A stretch of DNA of 64,000 nt from Pachypanchax playfairii (lineage: Eukaryota > Chordata > Actinopteri > Cyprinodontiformes > Aplocheilidae), in contig SSNP01000020.1 of the NCBI GenBank assembly GCA_006937955.1, positions 1,705,389 through 1,769,388 of the forward strand. The letters run 5' to 3'. Below the pieces are notes generated by a model. It had not been told where the DNA came from. It saw nothing but the letters and a program-made list of their open reading frames with translations, and did no database searches. How positions within the stretch are numbered: the stretch's first letter is position 1; each line of letters begins with the position of its first letter. The position numbers and the translations under genes are program-made. This document shows, piece by piece, positions 1 through 9,785 of this stretch.

Positions 1-59
1 TACGTTAATAAATTTAAAAATATTTCAAGTTGTTAATTTCTGTCTTTATGAGTATATGT

Positions 60-235
60 TGCCAATCATGCTTGCTCAGGATGGGGGATTGTGCTGAACT
101 AACAATTCAGCCCAATCGGTTGGTTCCTTAGATAGAAAATGTTTTATTATTAATTGGTTGATTTTTCTGTGAAGTGCCTTGAAATGACTTTGTCATGAAC
201 TGGCGCTTTATAAATAAATAAACTTGAAACTTATA
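60..235 (+). repeat. LINE/SINE 3'-tail fragment (L2/CR1-like)
   Basis: The stretch ends with a run that reads as the usual 3' tail of fish L2/CR1-type elements: a 'gtgccttgaaatgact' block, then 'tggcgctttataaataaat' and a short A/T-rich end. No coding part is visible upstream in the window. Family assignment is from the tail only. Confidence 0.5.
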
Positions 236-240
236 TGAGT

Positions 241-923
241 ATACATGAACAATACATCTGCCACAGCGGTAACGTATGAAAACATATTTTCTCTCTTTAA
301 AAAAAATTAAGAAGAATCTTTTTAGCAGCCTGTTTATACCACATGGGACAGATTAACTAATCATCTTTTTGATTGTTTATTCTCAGATCATTAAAATTAT
401 GTTGTAAAATTGGAGACATTAAGTCTCTTTTTCAACTGCTTGAAAAAATCATATCCCCTGTACCATGGTTTATTCTCTCATCAAGGACCATCGGTCCAAA
501 GAATATGGAGACATTTGGTGTCTTTCTGTCCAAGTTACAGGGGGGAAGAGAATATGTTAGCTGCCTAAAATATTTGGTCAATCTTGTATGCACATATTAT
601 CAAAGATCATGCTGAAAAAGAAGTACTACCGGTTTCTGATAACAAAAATGCGCCTTTTTAATTGTGTTTGAGCATTTTCCTTATTCAAATTATAAATGTA
701 TTCATAAAAGTATGTTTCATTTTAATTTTATGACAGTTGTTTTTAACTGAGGAATTAAATAATGCATTATTTTCTCTCACTTTATTATTTAATGAAAAAT
801 CAAAGTACAAAAATTCCTTTAATTTTGGGATTTTACTTCTAAAACGAATTTTAAATACCAAAAAGTACACTGACATTACATAAGCCTTACAGACATGTCA
901 TTTTTGAGAAACTTTCTTAAAAG
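241..923. other. AT-rich intergenic stretch, no gene seen
   Basis: AT-rich sequence with only short ORFs lacking domain signatures or splice context. Two small hairpin-forming blocks (around 410-430 and 508-530, each GGAGACA...TGTCT-like) are present but not diagnostic. Confidence 0.5.
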
Positions 924-1747
924 TGTCAGGATCTCAGCAGCTGGTGTGTGGTGTTTGTGTTTGGACTAATTGTCATTGCAGGGCGTGGCAGCAGCTGATG
1001 ATTGACTGCAGGTGTGGCTCGTTTAAGCAGAGGAGGAACGGCGACAGACACCAGTTTGTTTCCACAACATTTATGTGGTAACGTGTGGCCTGAGCGTGTG
1101 ATTTTGACAGCGGTTAAAGTGTTAGCGATCTAACCTGCCTTCTCCTTCCCCTCTCTTAGTCCCGTTGCCTGGAGCGCTCCTCCAGGTCTGAGTGCCTCTG
1201 CGCTGGCCGTCTGCCGCGCCGTCAGGAGGACTCTTTTGTCACGGGTTCCTGAGGTCGTGCGTTCCACGACCATCTCTCCTGTCTGTCTCTGGTCCCCTCT
1301 GGAATCCACACCTGCCCCGGAACAGCCGTCTGCTGTCACCCCTGCCTCAACGTCTTCCGTGGATTCACCTACTCACCCTGGACCTATTCTCACACTCTCT
1401 GCCTCCGGATCACCACCACCGCTGCTGGTTCCCTGGACCCTTCCTCTACCTCTCCAGCACCGTTCCATCCGTGAGTTCATTGAGCACACTCCGAGCACAC
1501 CGCAGCTCTTCATATCTACTCTGGAAGGAGCTGTGTCTAACCTGTCTCTCATCCACTGCCAGGACTCCACCCGAGCCCGGTACCTGTTCCAGCTTTCCCC
1601 GCCAGCAGCTTTGCACATTTCGAACTGTTGAACATTTTATTCAGCACTGTAAATATTAAAATCCCTGCATCTGATTCCCTGGTCCTGTGTGTGTGTGTTT
1701 GGAGTCTGGGTAAACTTGGAGTTTGAACAAACCTTTAAAACATGACA
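924..1747 (+). mobile_element. Probable solo LTR (about 824 bp)
   Basis: The block begins TGTCAGGATC and ends AAACATGACA, the TG...CA termini with short inverted ends expected of an LTR. Flanking 5-mers are AAAAG on the left and AAGAG on the right, one mismatch from a target duplication. Near the 3' end there is an ATTAAA-type polyadenylation signal (about 1655) followed by a 'CTGCATCTGATTCCCTGG' R/U5-like stretch seen at the 3' end of many fish LTRs. No internal gag-pol region adjoins it, so it reads as a solo LTR left by recombination. The ORFs at 1192-1659 lie inside the repeat and are not genes. Confidence 0.55.
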
Positions 1748-1897
1748 AAGAGGGATCAGGTAAAAAGAAAAATAGGGTAAAAAAGAGAAAATTGTAAAAA
1801 TGCTTTTGTTGCATAAAAGCTTGATTTGAGCAAGAAACACAACGTTCTGACAATTTACTACAATACCCTTGAGACCACATTTCATATATTCAAACTA

Positions 1898-3438
1898 TAT
1901 AATTTTTTTCTTTTAACATTCTATTTTAGAACCTAATTTTGTTGCCTAGTACCTATAGAACCTAATCATTGCTTGGTGGGCGGAGCCTGCCATTGTGGTG
2001 AGCTGAATCAAGCGGTACATAGGTAGGTGTCTTATATGTAAATACATTAACAAATACCTTTTGACTTTTCAATCAGTTTTTTTCATTTACGACATAGTAT
2101 TTTTTTTTTTTAGTGAGTAATTTAATTAAACTATAATGTCTGAAATATTTAATTGGGATAGGGTCTCCAAACTGAACCCAAAAAAACTCAAATCTGGACA
2201 CAGATGAAATAGAGGATATTTATGACATGTTTATTTTCAAGAAAACATGGAGTGACATGGCCATTAAATCACCAACAGACATTATTCAATTACTTGCAGT
2301 ATTTCAGGGGCTGTTAATCCTTAAAGAAAGTGAACTTGATCGTACCTTTGACTGTTTAGAGAAGACACGTGAAGAGAAAAGTCAAACTGAGCGAGAACTC
2401 ACAAAAGTAACAATGGTGGAGGAACAACTAAACCATTTTTCCTCAAAGGATGCAGAAATTGACCGTCTCATGAATGAGGTCAAAGAAATAAACGAAGAAC
2501 TGACTGAAGCAAACGAAACCATTCGAAAAGAAAAACGTAGCTCCCAAAGTTTAACTGATGGCATGAAGCTAATGGAGGAACAGGTCTCTATATTGGACAA
2601 TTCTTGTCAGGAGTATAAAATGAAAAATAAAGAGCTTCAAAACCAAGTTAATCATTTACTTAAGGAAACGTCAACGGTATCTAAGAAAAGCCATAAGGAA
2701 TTGCAAAAACCGCTCACACATTCCACCAAAGAGATTAACGAATGTAGAGACCAAATTCTGAACCTGAACAATGAAAATGAGGAGCTACACAGAGTGACTA
2801 GAAATTTCAGAACTAGTCTTGAAAAGTCTACAGAAGAAATGGAAAAAATGACAGTAATCCACAAACGAACTGTGAAGGCTTTAAATGAATCCGATAGGAA
2901 GATGGACTTCTTAAAGCATGAGAAGGAACAAGCAGAGTTTAGGGCAATGGTTTTACAAAATAAAATTGACATGATGGCAGATGAATTCTTAGACAAAACT
3001 ATGGAGTGGAACAAAGTTTCTACAGAGAAGGATCGCTTGCTCTTCAATCTACAGGATGAGCTTTATTCAGTCACCCACATTCCTCTCATGAGGGAGGCCA
3101 TTGAAGATCGAGATGAAAAAATAAGTATGTTATGTGAAAAAGTAAATCAGTATACAGAGGAAATTAAGCAAAATGCCCTGCTTGTTGAAGAGATATATAA
3201 GACTTCAGTGACTGACCGGGTTACATCGGCACTTACGAAAGAACTAAATTTATTGAAGGTCAAGGTAAGAGCTGCAGAGACCAGAGCAGAAGCAGCAGAA
3301 CAGGAGCTAAAATTCATCAAAACTTGTGCCGAACATAGGGAAAAGTTACTTACTGAGGCGTCAATCAAACTCAGCAGCTATAAAACTGGTGTTTATGCTG
3401 TGCATCTAGCCATGAGAGAGTTTAAGGGGATGAAAGAT
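1898..3438 (+). repeat. Segmental duplication, copy 1 (of 5912-7509)
   Basis: From about 1898 to 3438 the sequence is nearly identical to 5912-7509, including the presumed promoter and 5' UTR. Copy 1 lacks a palindromic insert of about 46 bp that copy 2 has (6017-6062) and has small indels in the leader. The identity stops abruptly at about 3438, where an 18-bp motif (GATATATTCCTATAACTG) occurs twice, 27 bp apart (3436-3453 and 3463-3480). Confidence 0.9.
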
Positions 3439-3450
3439 ATATTCCTATAA
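2136..3450 (+). pseudogene. Broken copy of CEP290-like coiled-coil ORF
   Basis: The start codon at 2136 is the equivalent of the 6206 start of copy 2, but a 2-nt deletion near 2192 shifts the frame and gives a stop at 2205 after 23 codons. The original frame is open again from an internal ATG at 2227 to a stop at 3448 (407 codons), whose last few codons come from unrelated sequence past the breakpoint. The residues match copy 2 except for a handful of substitutions (T/I, V/A, P/Q, D/N, C/R), nearly all of them amino-acid changing. It lacks the C-terminal 230 or so residues of copy 2. It is most simply a decayed partial duplicate; translation from 2227 cannot be excluded. Confidence 0.85.
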
Positions 3451-4207
3451 CTGATATATAAAGATATATTCCTATAACTGCAGTCAGTTTGCTGTCTTGG
3501 TAAATATTGTAATTCAAACCACAGATTTTTTTAGATGCAGTTTTATTCATTCTTTTTCTATAATAAAAGGGTGAATATAACTCCATTTTTATTTGGCTTT
3601 ATAAAGCTACGAGGAGGCGGGATTGAAAGAGAGGGACAATGAGAAGGGGCTGAGATAATTGTTATAAATTCGGAGGAACGAGATTAAAAAAAAGTTCCTC
3701 GAAGCAGGACTCTAGTGTTGAGGCGCACACCGGGGACAACCGGCGTTAATAGCCTATAATACAGATCGGACACATAAGTCACATGATATCACATATTAAA
3801 CTGTTGACATATATCACTTACCTCAAAACAATAGATACAATCATTCAAAAAGCAGTAAAGATGACGGTCTGGGCTGGCAGCCGTTATCCAGGTGGCTAAA
3901 GGTGAGCTGCTGTTTCCATGACCATGATTAGTCAAATGAGGACACGTGATGCGGTACAACAAAGATGTTTTGTGGACAAGATGGAGCCCCGTTGTCAGCT
4001 GATACAGCGACACCGGTTGTTTTTCCGGTTTATAAACTTCCTCTTTAGCAAGCGAGTTTGGAAAGGCGCGCCAACCAACTGTATGGGAGTGTGTAGTGCA
4101 ATGTTTTTTTTTTTATCAGCGTGAGAAAATGGATGTGTGGTGTGAGAGCATATGAAGACAGTCAAACGCGTGTGTCTCACGCTCAATGCGCGAGAGTTGG
4201 CAGCCCT
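3451..4207. other. Spacer between duplicated copies, no gene seen
   Basis: Unassigned sequence between the breakpoint of copy 1 and the nested DNA elements. ORFs here are short and show no recognisable domain. I see no terminal repeats defining an element in this stretch. Confidence 0.45.
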
Positions 4208-4262
4208 GTGATTTACTAGAGGCCAGACTCAGATGCTGAAACCCAGACAAGCAATGCGTTTA
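4208..4262 (-). repeat. Fragment of the LTR family found whole at 9011-9780
   Basis: About 50 bp (GTGATTTACTAGAGGCCAGA through CAAGCAATGCGTTT) match the 9013-9065 end of the solo LTR at 9011-9780 with one or two differences. The match ends a few bases before the terminal repeat of the DNA element starting at 4267, so this is a remnant truncated at that junction. Confidence 0.7.
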
Positions 4263-4266
4263 CATA

Positions 4267-5909
4267 TAGGGGTGTAACGGTTCACGGGAATCTATTGAAC
4301 CGTTCGGTTCGGTCCACTTGCGTACCGTTTTGGTTTATTTTTTTTTCATACATTTATTTTTAGTGTGATATTAAGCACAGCGGAAGTAGGCTGTGTCCAA
4401 ATTCAGGGTCTGCATACTACTTCGAAGGCTGGATTCGTCGGCTGTTTACATCACGGCGCCACAACTAGGCCTGTCCCAATTCGAAGACTCCTTCGAATGC
4501 GGCCGACGAATCCAGCCTTTTTTTCCCCCTGATTTGAAGGCTGGGTACAGTGTATCCTTTGCCAGCCGACATATCCCAGCATGCATTGCGGGTCAAACGG
4601 GAGATTTTTTTTTATGAGTAATGGCGTACGGTTAAGCGAGAGCTACAGCCGGAGATGATTGGATTTACATGCTTAAAACTGTTAGATCTAGGGCTTTGGT
4701 CATTTACATAAACTATTTGAAAGTTATTTTAGTCTGAAATGTTACGGTAAAAGTGCTTGTATTGTGGTCTCGGCTCGTATGGCAGGTCCCGTAACCAGCT
4801 CCGTTCATTTAAAAAAAATTTTTTTTTTATTGTGACCGGAGTTTTATATCTTCTCGGGCCAAAAGAAGACAATGTTTACATTATCAAAAATTAATGAGTA
4901 AAATCACTTTAACACCTATATTTACAACTTTTTGTTAAACATATATAAACCTGCTACATTAATTTTTGAGCTATGAACAAATATTCAAGGTAAACATGAA
5001 ATAATAAAAATACAGAAGTTAGAAGAGCCTAATTTTCTCATAAAAAAGAAAAACAAAATAACAGTACAAATATTTATTGTGGGATTAACCAACTAAAGAC
5101 CGTTTCTTCAAACATTTTTAAGCAGTTCTAACTGTTCAGGCCAGAGTCGTCATGGTTGCTAGGTGACAGCACATTTGCGGGGGTGAGGGCGGGAGTTCAT
5201 CTGAAGGCTAGACCTGTCCCAATTCACAGCCGTTAACATCCGGTCTACCCGGTCGAAGAAGAACGCGGCCCACGTTGACCAGGTAGACTGGGTCCTTCGA
5301 AGTATGCAGACCCTGAATTTGGACACAGCCTGGGTCCTTCGAAGTATGCAGACCCTGAATTTGGACACAGCCGTAGTTTCCAGGTGAGTTTCCGTACGGA
5401 CGCTGTATTGCGTGATGCATAGCGGTGCTAAACAAACACATTGAAGTAAATACATGAGCAGAGGGGTGTAACAGAACATGCATTCATACGAACCGTTGCG
5501 GTACTGGGTTGTTGGTATGACACAGATGTTCACTGATCCAATTACAACTAGTTAACAGGCTTGTTTTGCACGTGGAGCATCTTCAGTGGCGGACTGGAAA
5601 TTTGTTGTCAGCACCGGAGTCCCGCGTGAGGTTTTTTTTTACTCTAGCAGACGTCATGGCTAATGTAAACAAGCCGGAGCTTGAACACCCTCCTTTATCT
5701 ATAAGTTCTCCTGTTTGGTAAGTTAAGCTGTATTCAATTTTTTATTTGTATTTTTATGTTTTCTTATTTTTTAATGTTTCATTCTTATAAGAAAATATAA
5801 AAACCATTGTTTACAAAAGTTGAAAATTAAAAAAAGCAATTATGGTTTCAATGACCTCAAAACCGAGATACGTACCGAACCGTGATTTTTGTGTACCGTT
5901 ACATCCCTA
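4267..5909. mobile_element. Non-autonomous DNA transposon with imperfect terminal inverted repeats
   Basis: The left end TAGGGGTGTAACGGTTCA and right end (reverse complement TAGGGATGTAACGGTACA) form imperfect inverted repeats. Both continue inward with matching GGTTCGGT and CGTACC blocks. No transposase ORF lies between them. The terminal sequence resembles hAT-type non-autonomous elements common in fish, but the flanking 8-mers (TTTACATA, AATATATG) do not match, so the superfamily is unproven. It contains another inverted-repeat element at 4389-5372. Confidence 0.6.
4389..5372. mobile_element. Nested inverted-repeat element with 42-bp tandem end
   Basis: The left end GGCTGTGTCCAAATTCAGGG continues to 4417. 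Its exact reverse complement is at 5344-5372 and again at 5302-5330, because the right end is duplicated as two 42-bp tandem units (5289-5330 and 5331-5372). Subterminal blocks (GGCTGGATTCGTCGGC near 4428 and its complement near 4500) are also inverted. The bases GTA flank both ends, a possible 3-bp target duplication. No transposase is encoded. I place it as a MITE-type element inside the 4267-5909 element; superfamily unknown (PIF/Harbinger- or hAT-like). Confidence 0.65.
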
Positions 5910-5911
5910 AA

Positions 5912-6205
5912 ATATATGTTTTTTTTTTTTTCTTCTTTTCACATTCTATTTTGGAACCTAATTTTGTTCTTTGCCTAGTACCTATAGAACCTAATCATTG
6001 CTTGGTGGGCGGAGCCTGACATCAAAGCTTTGAGCTTTGATGTCATCAAAGCTTTGATGTCAGGCCATTGTGGTGAGCTGAATCAAGCGGTACATAGGTA
6101 GGTGTCTTATATGTAAGTACATTTACAAATACCATTTGACTTTTCAATCAGTTTTTTTTCATTTACGACATAGTATTTTTTATTGGGTAATTTAATTAAA
6201 CTATA
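5912..6205 (+). promoter_or_regulatory. Upstream region of CEP290-like copy 2, with palindromic insert
   Basis: This leader is shared with copy 1 (1898-2135). It differs by a palindromic insert of about 46 bp at 6017-6062, built from TGACATCAAAGCTTTGA and its inverted repeats. No intron or clear TATA box is seen; the ATG at 6206 follows an AT-rich run (TTTAATTAAACTATAATG). Promoter activity is inferred from position only. Confidence 0.35.
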
Positions 6206-8206
6206 ATGTCTGAAATATTTAATTGGGATAGGGTCTCCAAACTGAACCCAAAAAAACTCAAAAATTTGGACACAGATGAAATAGAGGATATTTATGACAT
6301 GTTTATTTTCAAGAAAACATGGAGTGACATGGCCATTAAATCACCAACAGACATTATTCAATTACTTGCAGTATTTCAGGGGCTGTTAATCCTTAAAGAA
6401 AGTGAACTTGATCGTACCTTTGACTGTTTAGAGAAGACACGTGAAGAGAAAAGTCAAACTGAGCGAGAACTCACAAAAGTAACAATGGTGGAGGAACAAC
6501 TAAACCATTTTTCCTCAAAGGATGCAGAAATTGACCGTCTCATGAATGAGGTCAAAGAAATAAACGAAGAACTGACTGAAGCAAACGAAACCATTCGAAA
6601 AGAAAAACGTAGCTCCCAAAGTTTAACTGATGGCATGAAGCTAATGGAGGAACAGGTCTCTATATTGGACAATTCTTGTCAGGAGTATAAAATGAAAAAT
6701 AAAGAGCTTCAAAACCAAGTTAATCATTTACTTAAGGAAATCTCAACGGCATCTAAGAAAAGCCATAAGGAATTGCAAAAACAGCTCACACATTCCACCA
6801 AAGAGATTAACGAATGTAGAGACCAAATTCTGAACCTGAACAATGAAAATGAGGAGCTACACAGAGTGACTAGAAATTTCAGAACTAGTCTTGAAAAGTC
6901 TACAGAAGAAATGGAAAAAATGACAGTAATCCACAAACGAACTGTGAAGGCTTTAAATGAATCCGATAGGAAGATGGACTTCTTAAAGCATGAGAAGGAA
7001 CAAGCAGAGTTTAGGGCAATGGTTTTACAAAATAAAATTGACATGATGGCAGATGAATTCTTAAACAAAACTATGGAGTGGAACAAAGTTTCTACAGAGA
7101 AGGATCGCTTGCTCTTCAATCTACAGGATGAGCTTTATTCAGTCACCCACATTCCTCTCATGAGGGAGGCCATTGAAGATCGAGATGAAAAAATAAGTAT
7201 GTTACGTGAAAAAGTAAATCAGTATACAGAGGAAATTAAGCAAAATGCCCTGCTTGTTGAAGAGATATATAAGACTTCAGTGACTGACAGGGTTACATCG
7301 GCACTTACGAAAGAACTAAATTTATTGAAGGTCAAGGTAAGAGCTGCAGAGACCAGAGCAGAAGCAGCAGAACAGGAGCTAAAATTCATCAAAACTTGTG
7401 CCGAACATAGGGAAAAGTTACTTACTGAGGCGTCAATCAAACTCAGCAGCTATAAAACTGGTGTTTATGCTGTGCATCTAGCCATGAGAGAGTTTAAGGG
7501 GATGAAAGATAAAATGAAAGTGAAAGAATTTCACAAAGATGCCATGATGGGAGCGATTCATTATCTTGAAATGACGATAAAGAATCTCATGAAAGAAAAT
7601 GAGAATGTTATAGAAATATCAGGTCAGAAACAAGAGCAAGCAGAGGATCCCCAAGACTTGAGAAGTGCTAGAACTTGTAAATGGGAGCAGAACAAAACAA
7701 TATATGAAGACATAACTGTAGAGACTGAACAGCTTAATAATGCATCACATTTAAAGATAAAACAAAAGCCTGTTATTAGGAGAGAACCTGATCTTGATAC
7801 CAATAAACTGGTTCATAAAAAACAGTCTCTTCAGGAACAGATTTTTGCTCTAAATGAAGAAAGAGATACAATAAAGACAAAACTCCTAATTTTAGAACGC
7901 AAATGGGATAAAGGAGAATCTTCCATTTCCAGGGGCCAGCTAGCTTCCATCAGAGCCAAAGTCCAATCCTTATCCAAAGAAATAAGTGCTTTGGAACTGA
8001 TGCAGTTAGAAGAGAGAGTTGATTGTGCCCTAAAAAAGCATGAGGAAATAAAAAGCTTTATTAGTGAGTTGGAAGAAGGGAATTCTGAGCTTGAATGCAG
8101 ATATGACGAACTGTCAAAAATTAATGACAAGGCTAGAAGACATAAAAAAACACAAATTAAAAAAGATAAACTGAATCAGCAAAGAGGAGAATGGTGCAAG
8201 AATTAA
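6206..8206 (+). CDS. Intronless CEP290-like coiled-coil protein, 666 codons
   Basis: A single uninterrupted 666-codon ORF, rich in Glu/Lys with heptad-type spacing throughout, so a long coiled coil. I recognise it as related to centrosomal protein CEP290. The N-terminus (NWDRVSKLNP) parallels the CEP290 start, and residues up to about 455 run collinear with the CEP290 N-terminal 500 or so residues (for example SLEKSTEEMEKMT, EKVNQYTEEIKQN, SYKTGVYAVHLAM). From about residue 560 it resembles CEP290 sequence around residues 1050-1180 (SISRGQLASIRAK, EGNSELECRYDELSKIND), so roughly 500 residues of CEP290 appear missing between. CEP290 is a ciliary transition-zone protein of about 2,480 residues encoded by many exons; this ORF has none of its introns. 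The stop at 8204 follows a frameshift, since CEP290-like sequence continues in another frame to 8405. It may be an old retrocopy, an expressed truncated paralogue or a pseudogene. The family is fairly sure, the function is not. Confidence 0.7.
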   Translation: MSEIFNWDRVSKLNPKKLKNLDTDEIEDIYDMFIFKKTWSDMAIKSPTDIIQLLAVFQGLLILKESELDRTFDCLEKTREEKSQTERELTKVTMVEEQLNHFSSKDAEIDRLMNEVKEINEELTEANETIRKEKRSSQSLTDGMKLMEEQVSILDNSCQEYKMKNKELQNQVNHLLKEISTASKKSHKELQKQLTHSTKEINECRDQILNLNNENEELHRVTRNFRTSLEKSTEEMEKMTVIHKRTVKALNESDRKMDFLKHEKEQAEFRAMVLQNKIDMMADEFLNKTMEWNKVSTEKDRLLFNLQDELYSVTHIPLMREAIEDRDEKISMLREKVNQYTEEIKQNALLVEEIYKTSVTDRVTSALTKELNLLKVKVRAAETRAEAAEQELKFIKTCAEHREKLLTEASIKLSSYKTGVYAVHLAMREFKGMKDKMKVKEFHKDAMMGAIHYLEMTIKNLMKENENVIEISGQKQEQAEDPQDLRSARTCKWEQNKTIYEDITVETEQLNNASHLKIKQKPVIRREPDLDTNKLVHKKQSLQEQIFALNEERDTIKTKLLILERKWDKGESSISRGQLASIRAKVQSLSKEISALELMQLEERVDCALKKHEEIKSFISELEEGNSELECRYDELSKINDKARRHKKTQIKKDKLNQQRGEWCKN

Positions 8207-8405
8207 AATAAAGCAGTTGGAAAGGTCAAAGGCTGAGCTTCAAAATGAAGTTTCTGAGCTACAGAAGGAGTGTTCACGGTGCCAAAAGGCAATTGTAAAT
8301 ATTTGTAAGGATAGACAGGGAAAGGTGGAGGAAGGAATAACAGAAGAACAGGCTGAGAAACTTCTATTTAAAATTGATGAACATGAGGAATTGTTACCAC
8401 ATTGA
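8190..8405 (+). pseudogene. Frameshifted C-terminal continuation of CEP290-like ORF
   Basis: In the frame starting at 8190 the translation reads through ARIKIKQLERSKAELQNEV and EVSELQKECSRCQKA to a stop at 8403. This is collinear with the CEP290 segment that follows the last match of the 666-codon ORF. It overlaps the ORF end in a different frame, so an indel lies just upstream, plausibly in the A-run near 8145 or 8157. It could be a real mutation or a sequencing error in a homopolymer. No further CEP290-like sequence is seen after 8405. Confidence 0.6.
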
Positions 8406-8606
8406 AAAATAAGAAATACAAAAGCAAACCCAGCAAATTATAAAAAGTCCAAGAATTTTGCCTGCAGGAAAAATGTATTGAAAGGTGGCTTGACATAATA
8501 ACCAGAGTTAGAACGGAATGCACCAAGTCACACTAGGACCAGTCGCAGCTGCACGTGTTCATATCCTGCGCCAACACATCAACCCAAAGCTCTTCGTTTA
8601 TTATTT

Positions 8607-8888
8607 GGGCGGCTGTGGCTCAGTGGTTAGAGCGGTCGTCCTCCAATTTGAAGGTTGGTGGATCGATCCCAGCTTCCACTGCCACATGTCAAAGTGTCCT
8701 TGGGCAAGACACTGAACCCCATGTTGCCCCCGATCTGCGTATCGGGTTGTGTGAGTGTTAGCCCCTACCCTCTCCCCCCGGTTTACATATTGGGTTGTGT
8801 GAATGGGTGAATGTAAAACCTTGTAGTGTGAAAGCGCTTTGAGTGGTCTGAATGACTAGAAAAGCGCTATACAAATACAGGACATTAT
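8607..8888 (+). repeat. tRNA-derived SINE
   Basis: The head is tRNA-like: a box A-type TGGCTCAGTGGTTAGAG at about 8616 and a box B-type GGATCGATCCC at about 8660. The conserved body 'AAGTGTCCTTGGGCAAGACA' follows, then a tail ending 'GAAAAGCGCTATACAAATAC' as in fish SINEs that share a 3' end with L2-type LINEs. A degraded similar tail ('AAAGTGCCTTGGGAGCC') continues near 8944-9000. Confidence 0.8.
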
Positions 8889-9010
8889 TTCTTTGTTTAC
8901 TTTACTAAACGCGTAAGTGTGTGTGAATGACTTACTGTAGAGTAAAGTGCCTTGGGAGCCGTTGGACTTAAGAAATGCGCTACAGAAGTATATGCTATTT
9001 ACCATTTTAT

Positions 9011-9780
9011 TGTCATGATTTACTAGAGGCCAGATTCAGATGCTGAAACCCAGACAAGCAATGCGTTTTGAAAAAAAAGGGTTTATTTCCAGGGAAGGGG
9101 GTACAAAACAATGACAGTGAATGTGCAATGACGATAATCTGGGTAGAAACAGGTTAGGATAAGTGATGAACTGTTGAGGGAGATAACGCAGGATGAGTGG
9201 GGCTTATGTGATCCAGAATCAAGAACTGTATTGAGGGAGGAGCGGAGCGAGAAAAACCAAGGAGCACAGGGGAACTTGAGGTCCGGTGGCGGGCCAGATG
9301 AGGAATGAGCGGGCAGGGCTTGTGACAGTATAGAATCCAGAAGTGATGATGAGAATGCAGATGGTTCAGGTAGGCACAGGTCAAGATAATCCAAAGTGAC
9401 AGTGACGTGAAGCTTAGTAAATCCAAAAGCACAAGAATCTTCGAGGTGAAGGAAAAACATACTTGAAGTTAAATAACACTATGAAGAACGCTACTATGAC
9501 GGCACAGATACCCAAGATGAATCTACAGTCTGGCATCGAGTTGTGGCCAAGCCCTGTCTGTTAAGCAGTCCAAAGAGGTGTAGATGGTTGCAACAGCTGT
9601 GCCTGGTGGCAGTCCAAGTAATCAGTCCTTGATGCCCGCCACCTGGTGACCTGAGGGAAAGCAAAGCAGTAGGAAGAGAAATACCAGAAGGGAGGGGGCG
9701 AGAGCTAGGAGAAAACTGAAAGGAGGAAGATATAAAATAGACCAAAACAAAAAACACATGCTCACTCCAGACTCCTGACA
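9011..9780 (-). mobile_element. Solo LTR with 5-bp target duplication
   Basis: Read on the minus strand it begins TGTCAGGAGTCTGG and ends AAATCATGACA, with TG...CA inverted ends. It is flanked on both sides by TTTAT (9006-9010 and 9781-9785), a perfect 5-bp target duplication typical of LTR-retrotransposon integration. A minus-strand AATAAA lies close to the 3' end (TTTATT near 9080). No internal coding region is attached. Its termini resemble the LTR at 924-1747, suggesting related families. Confidence 0.8.
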
Positions 9781-9785
9781 TTTAT

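Noticed and set aside
1192..1659. 155-codon ORF as a gene
   Set aside because: It lies wholly inside the LTR-like block 924-1747, overlaps other ORFs in both strands and has no domain signature.
8607..8690. tRNA gene
   Set aside because: Box A and box B are present, but the sequence runs into a SINE body and an L2-type tail, and no clean acceptor stem closes. It is the head of a SINE.
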